Assembly: GCA_021158805.1 (NCBI GenBank)
Contig: JAGGTZ010000039.1
Location: 1-9,548, forward strand
Direction: 5' to 3'
From: Thermoproteota archaeon
GTDB lineage: Archaea > Korarchaeota > Korarchaeia > Korarchaeales > Korarchaeaceae
DNA: 9,548 nucleotides
Positions 6,017-9,548 of this stretch are shown in pieces. Below the pieces are notes generated by a model. That model ran no database searches and had not been told where the DNA came from. It saw nothing but the letters and a program-made list of their open reading frames with translations. A program made the translations under genes and the position numbers. Each line of letters begins with the position of its first letter. The stretch's first letter is position 1.

Positions 6017-7199
6017 GGAAGAATGGGAAGAGGTCCTAGATCCTGATGTGTATAGTATAGCACTGGATAAAGCTGTAGGAATTGTAAATGCTATGAAGAA
6101 AGCTTGGGAGTATGTACAGCCAGTCTATGAGAAGTTAGAAGATAAAATAAGGAGCGAGGTACGTATACTGAGGGAACCATCCAACAGTTATAATGTTATA
6201 GCTGTCGATTCCACATTCACACCTACTATCTCCCTGAGAGGTATAAGGACTGGATTCATTCTACTGGCTGCTGTGACTTATCCCAAACCTGAGAGACCTC
6301 TATTCAGATTGAAGACATTTAAAGATAAGTTCGACGAGGAAGAGGAGCCCAGCTCGCTTCCATCTGCGGTGGCAAAGAAGGCCGAAATTTTAGTAATGAG
6401 GGACCTCCTGAGGAAGAGGGAAGATTTCGATGTACTAGTTAGGGATGGGGATTTTCCCCCTGCCAATGCTCTCTTCTCTTCAAAAATTTGGGCCGGACTT
6501 GCAGAATTAGCCCATGAGGTAATGAAGATGGCTAAAGAGAAGAATAAGGGGCTAGTTGGCCTCGTTAAAAGGATAAGCACCTCTATGATAGCTTACAAGT
6601 TCTTAGGAGACGAGCTCATACGAATAATTGAGGAGGCTCCCAGAAAGGCTTATAAGTCCGTTGTTTCCGATCTGCTATCAGATCCTGTATTAGGATGGCT
6701 CATGCTGGACGCGGGAGAGTATATCGAGATTGGAAGGTATGGTGACGAGTTCGGGGATTTGAAATTCGCTGTTTCCTACTTCTCCACAATGGTCAAGAGA
6801 AAGGAGTCCTACATTAAGAGAATGACCACCCTCTTAGATTATTATGAGCTTTTTAACGATGTCAAAATAGCATTTTATAGACCACCGTTCAGCGGTGGCC
6901 CTGTTATCAAGCTAACTGGATTTAATATTGACTTAGAGGATTTCGCATCTTTTTCCGCCAAGGCAACGAGGGGGCCTACCTATCCTGACTTCATAAACTT
7001 AGCAGACACCGCTTGCATAGAGCATGCTAGAGTTGTGAAGCCAGAGATGATAATGCTAGATGCATTAAGGGTTGCATCTGCCAAAGAGGGATTAGATGAG
7101 TTGCGCTTTAGAGGAAGGAGAGCGGACCTAGTTGCCCTGCAAAATGTGCAGAAAATATACTTGTTTTTCAAGTCAGTGAGAGGAGAATCAGCTCGGTAA
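6009..7199 (+). CDS. nurA: NurA, 5'-3' nuclease partner of HerA
   Basis: NurA is the RNase H-fold dimeric nuclease that sits on the HerA ring and degrades DNA ends. From ATG 6009 it has 396 residues, within the family range. The first metal-binding Asp is in IAVDSTFTP (Asp67), beginning the RNase H-like strand. A Glu in the helix AEILVMRDLL (Glu126) and Asp146 in VLVRDGDFPP follow, then the conserved basic LVGLVKRIST. The C-terminal YP motif (Tyr325) is present, but the conserved His eight residues later (the family's YPxxLxxAH) is Asp333 here. The charged N-terminus (EEEWEEVLDPD) may mediate docking. The start is fixed by a perfect ribosome-binding site and the overlap with herA, which makes co-expression near certain. 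A 9-bp inverted repeat begins at the last base of the stop codon. Confidence 0.92.
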   Translation: MSEEEWEEVLDPDVYSIALDKAVGIVNAMKKAWEYVQPVYEKLEDKIRSEVRILREPSNSYNVIAVDSTFTPTISLRGIRTGFILLAAVTYPKPERPLFRLKTFKDKFDEEEEPSSLPSAVAKKAEILVMRDLLRKREDFDVLVRDGDFPPANALFSSKIWAGLAELAHEVMKMAKEKNKGLVGLVKRISTSMIAYKFLGDELIRIIEEAPRKAYKSVVSDLLSDPVLGWLMLDAGEYIEIGRYGDEFGDLKFAVSYFSTMVKRKESYIKRMTTLLDYYELFNDVKIAFYRPPFSGGPVIKLTGFNIDLEDFASFSAKATRGPTYPDFINLADTACIEHARVVKPEMIMLDALRVASAKEGLDELRFRGRRADLVALQNVQKIYLFFKSVRGESAR

Positions 7200-7258
7200 A
7201 GGGAGTGAAAACCAGGAAAAGGATGGAAGCCGCGCTATTTAGATTATTGCACTCCCTT
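7199..7258 (+). repeat. 9-bp inverted repeat immediately after nurA
   Basis: AAGGGAGTG (7199-7207) and CACTCCCTT (7250-7258) are exact reverse complements 42 nt apart, the first starting on the last base of the nurA stop codon. It could form a long-loop 3' structure on the herA-nurA mRNA. No U-tract follows directly. A GTG-initiated frame runs through here (7205-7417) but is not convincing. Confidence 0.35.
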
Positions 7259-7278
7259 GATAGAGCTCATCAAAAGAA

Positions 7279-7309
7279 GGATATCATAGATGATATAGTT
7301 GGGATATCA
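7279..7309. repeat. Cluster of GATAT half-sites in helical phase, including a 16-bp palindrome
   Basis: GATAT occurs at 7280, 7292 and 7303, that is every 11 to 12 bp, or one helical turn. ATATCAT-AG-ATGATAT (7281-7296) is a perfect 7-bp inverted repeat with a 2-nt spacer, and GGATATCA occurs twice (7279-7286 and 7302-7309). Such arrays suit dimeric regulators such as ribbon-helix-helix proteins. The location between two convergent gene ends is unusual for an operator, so function is open. Confidence 0.35.
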
Positions 7310-7313
7310 AAAA
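7309..7313 (-). terminator. Possible T5-tract terminator of the ribbon-helix-helix gene
   Basis: Read on the minus strand, TAGTTTTTGAT lies about 10 nt past the TAG stop at 7322. A short U-tract of this kind can end archaeal transcription. It is weak and single. Confidence 0.3.
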
Positions 7314-7321
7314 CTACACAA

Positions 7322-7525
7322 CTACTTCTTTCTAAAATCGGAGATTGCCTCCGAAATAGCCTCTTCATAGATAAGTCTGACTCTTTCCGCATTCTTCGTT
7401 CTTATGAACCCCATTAGAGCAGCCTTGATTGCCTCTGATCTACTCCTAAACATGCCCTCCGAAACAAGGGCATCGATGGCATCGATGAGTTCCTTGTCTA
7501 CATTTAGAGACACTTGCTGGCTCAT
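7322..7525 (-). CDS. Ribbon-helix-helix (CopG/MetJ-type) DNA-binding regulator
   Basis: A 67-residue protein whose first 42 residues are a textbook ribbon-helix-helix domain: the beta strand QQVSLNVDKELID, helix A (ELIDAIDALVSEGMF), the conserved turn with SRSEAIKAAL, and helix B ending near GFIRTK. A second helical, charged tail (residues 45-67, RVRLIYEEAISEAISDFRKK) may mediate partner binding or oligomerisation. Such proteins bind DNA as dimers through the N-terminal ribbon and serve as transcription regulators or antitoxins. The start is well supported: AAGGTGAG (7529-7536) sits 3 nt upstream of the ATG. The gene overlaps an upstream small ORF by ATGA, so it may be the second gene of a pair. 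It converges on nurA. The target is unknown. Confidence 0.88.
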   Translation of the reverse strand: MSQQVSLNVDKELIDAIDALVSEGMFRSRSEAIKAALMGFIRTKNAERVRLIYEEAISEAISDFRKK

Positions 7526-7680
7526 CGTCTCACCTTACCATTACCAAAGATCTCCTCTATAAAACGTTTATTGTCATAATAGAAAACGACATCCAACGAA
7601 AAGTGTGTCTTACACCCATAGCTTGGTCCCATGAACCAAGAAGGTATTATAAAAGTTGCCCCCAGCGAGCGGGGGGACAT
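7522..7680 (-). CDS. Unrecognised small ORF upstream of and overlapping the ribbon-helix-helix gene
   Basis: I do not recognise this product. From ATG 7680 it has 52 residues (MSPRSLGATFIIPSWFMGPS...), and from ATG 7722 it has 66. It is aromatic-rich with a basic end (GNGKVRR) and no clear membrane segment. In favour of a gene: a minus-strand TTTATA (7704-7709) lies 27 nt before ATG 7680, fitting a leaderless mRNA; the ORF ends in an ATGA overlap with the regulator gene; and without it the regulator would have a leader of about 150 nt from that promoter. Against: no domain is visible, and the N-terminal codons coincide with a GC-rich hairpin, which could instead mean a structured leader RNA. 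Read as a toxin-antitoxin partner it would be in the less common toxin-first order; that is speculation. Confidence 0.4.
   Translation of the reverse strand: MSPRSLGATFIIPSWFMGPSYGCKTHFSLDVVFYYDNKRFIEEIFGNGKVRR
7622..7679. other. GC-rich double hairpin in an AT-rich gap (possible structured RNA or leader)
   Basis: CCCCC (7659-7663) pairs with GGGGG (7671-7675) around a 7-nt loop AGCGAGC, and a TG/CA pair can extend the stem across a 2-nt bulge. Nearby CTTGGT (7622-7627) pairs with ACCAAG (7635-7640). Almost every base from 7658 to 7676 is G or C, in strong contrast to the surrounding AT-rich sequence. In AT-rich hyperthermophiles such patches often mark structured RNA. It lacks clear C/D or H/ACA boxes. 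Confidence 0.35.
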
Positions 7681-7701
7681 CTTGTAGTTGACTAACTTAC
7701 T

Positions 7702-7712
7702 GTTATAAATTG
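7702..7712 (-). promoter_or_regulatory. Probable TATA box for the small ORF/ribbon-helix-helix unit
   Basis: On the minus strand CAATTTATAAC contains TTTATA (7704-7709), centred 27 nt upstream of ATG 7680. A second AT-rich element (CTTTTATAAT, about 7646-7656) lies closer to the regulator and could serve as another start point. Confidence 0.4.
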
Positions 7713-7766
7713 AGATAGGCATATGGTGTCCACCACTTGATAATAGATTAGGACGTAACCCTCATG

Positions 7767-7781
7767 ATAAAGCCTTTATTA
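7767..7781 (+). promoter_or_regulatory. Probable BRE/TATA of the RAM-domain gene, within a symmetric element
   Basis: ATAAAG-C-CTTTAT (7767-7779) is a perfect 6-bp inverted repeat with a 1-nt centre. On the + strand ATAAAGCC followed by TTTATTA (7775-7781) looks like BRE plus TATA about 35 nt before ATG 7812. On the minus strand TTTATC (7766-7771) could direct transcription toward 7722. This gives a possible bidirectional promoter and disfavours the in-frame ATG at 7764 as a start. Confidence 0.45.
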
Positions 7782-7811
7782 GTTAGCTATCTGTTAACAT
7801 ACGGGATAGAT

Positions 7812-8051
7812 ATGGTATTAGAAGCTTTCATAGCAATTAGCGTTAGGCCCTCTAACACCGCTGAGCTGAAGAAGGTATTACCTACTAATGAGAAGGTTAA
7901 AGAGGTCTTTTATGTAACTGGTGAATTCGACTTCTTGCTAAGAGCAGAGGCTGCAAATACATTTGAGCTAGCTAGGATAATCGAAGATCTCAGGAGTCAA
8001 GAAGGTGTTGAGAATACCGTAACATTCATAGTCCTAGAGAAACTCAAATGA
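7812..8051 (+). CDS. Stand-alone Lrp/AsnC ligand-binding (RAM) domain protein
   Basis: A 79-residue protein consisting only of the alpha/beta ligand-binding domain of Lrp/AsnC regulators, with no helix-turn-helix. The family pattern is clear: MVLEAFIAISVRPSNTAEL (strand 1 and helix), VKEVFYVTGEFDFLLRAEA (the VTGxxDxxL effector-site region), and a C-terminal strand (VENTVTFIVLEKLK). Known stand-alone RAM proteins assemble into ring-like oligomers and can bind amino acids, or pair with full-length Lrp proteins. It therefore probably acts as a small-molecule sensor rather than by binding DNA directly. An in-frame ATG at 7764 would add 16 residues not normally present, and a TATA-like element sits between the two, so 7812 is preferred. 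The stop overlaps the next start (ATGA, 8048-8051), coupling it to tsr3. Confidence 0.85.
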   Translation: MVLEAFIAISVRPSNTAELKKVLPTNEKVKEVFYVTGEFDFLLRAEAANTFELARIIEDLRSQEGVENTVTFIVLEKLK

Positions 8052-8542
8052 AAGTCTATGTCCTAAGGCTCAGACAGGACGATCCTAAGAAGGCCACTGG
8101 CTCAAAGCTCCTGCGGCTAGGTCTGGCTGAGAGATATAGGCCCGGTCTTCGAGGAATATTGGTGTTAAATCCTCTCTCGCACAAGTACGTCTCTCCTGAA
8201 GATACTAGGCGCACTAAAGGGATGGTTGCTGTAGATGCCTCTTGGAAGAGGATAAAAGAGGTAAGGTGGCCCAGTGGTCTGTGGAGAAGACTCCCATTTC
8301 TTGTAGCTGCAAATCCCATAAACTATGGCATTCCAGAATATCTTTCAACAGTTGAAGCCCTAGCAGCATCTCTCTACATTCTCGGACATAAAGAGTTAGC
8401 TACTAGGATATTAGACCCATTTAAGTGGGGTCCTGAATTCCTTTACCTAAATGAGAGTAGACTAGAGGCCTATTCTAAGGCAAAGGATGAGGGAGAAATT
8501 AGAGAGTTAAGTGAGATGTTTAGAAGAGATTTATCGAGGTAG
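8048..8542 (+). CDS. tsr3: Tsr3-type small-subunit rRNA aminocarboxypropyltransferase (DUF367)
   Basis: Tsr3 transfers the 3-amino-3-carboxypropyl group of S-adenosylmethionine to a uridine-derived base in helix 31 of small-subunit rRNA. It is a SPOUT-like enzyme acting during ribosome maturation. The 164-residue length is typical of archaeal members. Family landmarks: DDPKKATGSKLLRLGL (11-26, usually DPKKCTG, so Cys is Ala here), LVLNPLSHKYVSPED, the VAVDASWKRI segment (usually VVDCSW), PFLVAANPINYGIPEYLST, EALAASLYILGHKE, and FKWGPEFLYLNESRLEAY near the C-terminus. The start overlaps the RAM-domain gene by ATGA, so translation is probably coupled. The gene is followed by a 68-nt gap and a convergent transporter gene. 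The family assignment is secure; the exact modified nucleotide is inferred from homologues. Confidence 0.93.
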   Translation: MKVYVLRLRQDDPKKATGSKLLRLGLAERYRPGLRGILVLNPLSHKYVSPEDTRRTKGMVAVDASWKRIKEVRWPSGLWRRLPFLVAANPINYGIPEYLSTVEALAASLYILGHKELATRILDPFKWGPEFLYLNESRLEAYSKAKDEGEIRELSEMFRRDLSR

Positions 8543-8551
8543 GAGATACCC

Positions 8552-8557
8552 AAAAAA
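8552..8557 (-). terminator. T6-tract terminator candidate for the solute-binding protein gene
   Basis: Read on the minus strand, CCTTTTTTGGG lies about 54 nt beyond the TAA stop at 8611-8613, in the short gap between convergent genes. A U6 tract is a plausible archaeal terminator. On the + strand, GAGC-TTTT-GCTC (8588-8599) is a small 4-bp hairpin that may relate to the end of tsr3. Confidence 0.4.
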
Positions 8558-8610
8558 GGAAATCGTGGTGCTAGGTCTTATATACTCGAGCTTTTGCTCC
8601 GTTATCACCG

Positions 8611-9548
8611 TTATCCTCCGGAGATTAACGATATGATCTCTCTATACCTCTTCTCTGCCGCCTCTCTCCATAAAGAGGCGATCTTTGACGAGAAATTTGG
8701 ATCATCTCTCACTTTCAAGTTTATCGATGCAGCAAACTCCTCAGTGAATATGTACGTGGTTCCATTCTGTTTCCAGCTTAATGGTCCCCCTAACTTCCGA
8801 GATATCTCCTCGAACTCCCGTTTATTGAGCTTTCCATCGAGATAAGCCTTAGTCAGGAGGCACCAGGCTTTTACCAGCGAATCGTGTGGATCGCAGAATA
8901 CTGAGTCAAAGTATAATGCTACCGCGAAATACGTCCTCCTAGCTCTTTCTTCATCGAATCTTATGCCTACGTTCTCCATGACCTTTCTATACGCTTCTCT
9001 TAAATCTTTCCTTGATTTTCCTATGTCTGTATCGAAGACATCAGGTCTGACCGGTAACCTATTTACCCTTCTATCCAAAAGAAGAGACTGTCCCTCTTGC
9101 GATAAGACCCAAGTTATGAAGGCCAAGGCTTCCTCCTTATGTTTTGACGTCTTAAGCAGTGATATTGGATCCCCACCTATTATAGTTTCATTGTAGGGTA
9201 TTATGTACTCCGTTCCTGGAACCTCAACCTGAGCTGTATAACCGTAGAAATCTATTCCAATAGCTATCGGAACCTCTCCTGATTCAAGCGCGGTTAATGC
9301 TTCCACCGACCCACCGTAAGGTCTTCCATTAGCAGCCAATCTCGCTAGAATAGCCCAGCCCTCATCCCAGCCGAACTTCTGGAGTATTATCTGATATATC
9401 CTGGTATGTGAGCCTGACTGCGTCGATCTAGAGTACGCAACAGCAGGCTTTGGCAATATTTTAGATAACTCCAGCGAAGCTAGGTCCTCCCACTTCTTAG
9501 GGGTAGGTAAATCATACTTTTCTAGTATCGGATGGTTCACTATAATAC
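8611..9548 (-). CDS. ABC-transporter periplasmic-type solute-binding protein (Fe3+/thiamine/polyamine-type fold), N-terminus outside window
   Basis: A C-terminal fragment of 311 codons from an extracellular substrate-binding protein. The frame stays open through the right edge (Ile-Ile before the GTG at 9540). The residues there (NHPILEKYDLPTPKKWEDLA) match the usual middle of this family, so the signal peptide and first lobe are missing. Recognisable parts: QSGSHTRIYQIILQKFGWDEGW, ALESGEVPIAIGIDFYGYTA, the hinge-side VPGTEYIIPYNETIIGGDPI, HKEEALAFITWVLSQEGQ and RRVNRLPVRPDVF. These resemble iron(III)-type binding proteins, but the ligand cannot be read. After that motif there are about 135 further residues, longer than in compact bacterial members, containing two Cys (CDPHDSLVKAWC). 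The mature protein would lie outside the membrane; permease and ATPase genes presumably lie beyond the window or elsewhere. Confidence 0.88.
   Translation of the reverse strand, partial: IIVNHPILEKYDLPTPKKWEDLASLELSKILPKPAVAYSRSTQSGSHTRIYQIILQKFGWDEGWAILARLAANGRPYGGSVEALTALESGEVPIAIGIDFYGYTAQVEVPGTEYIIPYNETIIGGDPISLLKTSKHKEEALAFITWVLSQEGQSLLLDRRVNRLPVRPDVFDTDIGKSRKDLREAYRKVMENVGIRFDEERARRTYFAVALYFDSVFCDPHDSLVKAWCLLTKAYLDGKLNKREFEEISRKLGGPLSWKQNGTTYIFTEEFAASINLKVRDDPNFSSKIASLWREAAEKRYREIISLISGG

Noticed and set aside
6882..6898. CCACCG-TTCAG-CGGTGG hairpin in nurA
   Set aside because: It is within coding sequence and is explained by adjacent Pro and Gly codons.
7205..7417. 70-residue + strand ORF (GTG start) after nurA
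   Set aside because: Its second half is antisense to the well-supported ribbon-helix-helix gene, it shows no known domain, and its start lies within an inverted repeat.
7764..7811. 16-residue extension of the RAM-domain protein from ATG 7764
   Set aside because: It does not fit the family's N-terminus, and a TATA-like element lies within it.
8599..8616. Short direct repeat CCGTTATC with a 10-nt period
   Set aside because: There are only two copies, partly inside the end of a gene, which is too little to call a repeat element.
9538..9540. GTG at 9540 as the start of the solute-binding protein
   Set aside because: The frame continues to the window edge, and the family needs a signal peptide and first lobe upstream.
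1..9548. tRNA, C/D or H/ACA RNA, CRISPR or insertion sequence
   Set aside because: No T-arm signature, no complete box C/D or hairpin-plus-ACA layout, no regularly spaced repeats and no transposase were found when reading both strands.

Overview
The window looks like a chromosomal segment of a hyperthermophilic archaeon, most likely a crenarchaeote (Thermoprotei). The evidence is the herA-nurA DNA-end-processing pair, a Tsr3 rRNA-modification enzyme, a stand-alone Lrp/AsnC ligand-binding (RAM) domain, TATA-box promoters placed for short-leader or leaderless transcripts, ribosome-binding sites of the GGTGATC/AGGTGA type, and heavy use of AGG, AGA and ATA codons. The genus cannot be named from the sequence alone. 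No transposon, CRISPR array, tRNA or rRNA was seen, and most of the window is ordinary housekeeping content.

Layout, left to right. Position 1 to 1374 (+) is the body of IMP dehydrogenase, with its N-terminus off the left edge. A perfect 12-bp inverted repeat sits on its stop codon. Next come two membrane proteins on the + strand that overlap by up to 47 nt: an MscS-like/TM-helix protein (1451-2164) and an MFS-type transporter (2118-3392). The transporter ends with its stop codon abutting that of a convergent polyprenyl diphosphate synthase (3393-4460, -). A 134-nt divergent promoter region follows, in which an imperfect inverted repeat brackets the TATA box of herA. herA (4595-6016) and nurA (6009-7199) are translationally coupled.

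The stretch from 7200 to 7811 is the least ordinary part. It holds a minus-strand ribbon-helix-helix regulator (7322-7525), an unrecognised small ORF overlapping its start (to 7680 or 7722), a GC-rich double-hairpin patch, a helically phased GATAT cluster, and a symmetric promoter region. Positions 7812-8542 (+) encode a RAM-domain-only protein coupled by an ATGA overlap to tsr3. From 8611 to the right edge (-) is the C-terminal part of an ABC-transporter solute-binding protein.

How the genes work together: HerA translocase and NurA nuclease form the DNA-end resection complex. IMP dehydrogenase supplies XMP for guanine nucleotides. The prenyl synthase makes isoprenoid chains, probably for archaeal lipids or quinones. 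Tsr3 modifies small-subunit rRNA. No obviously new multi-gene system is visible. The best leads are the RHH/small-ORF locus with its structured DNA, the putative operator around the herA TATA box, and active-site substitutions in NurA, IMP dehydrogenase and the prenyl synthase.
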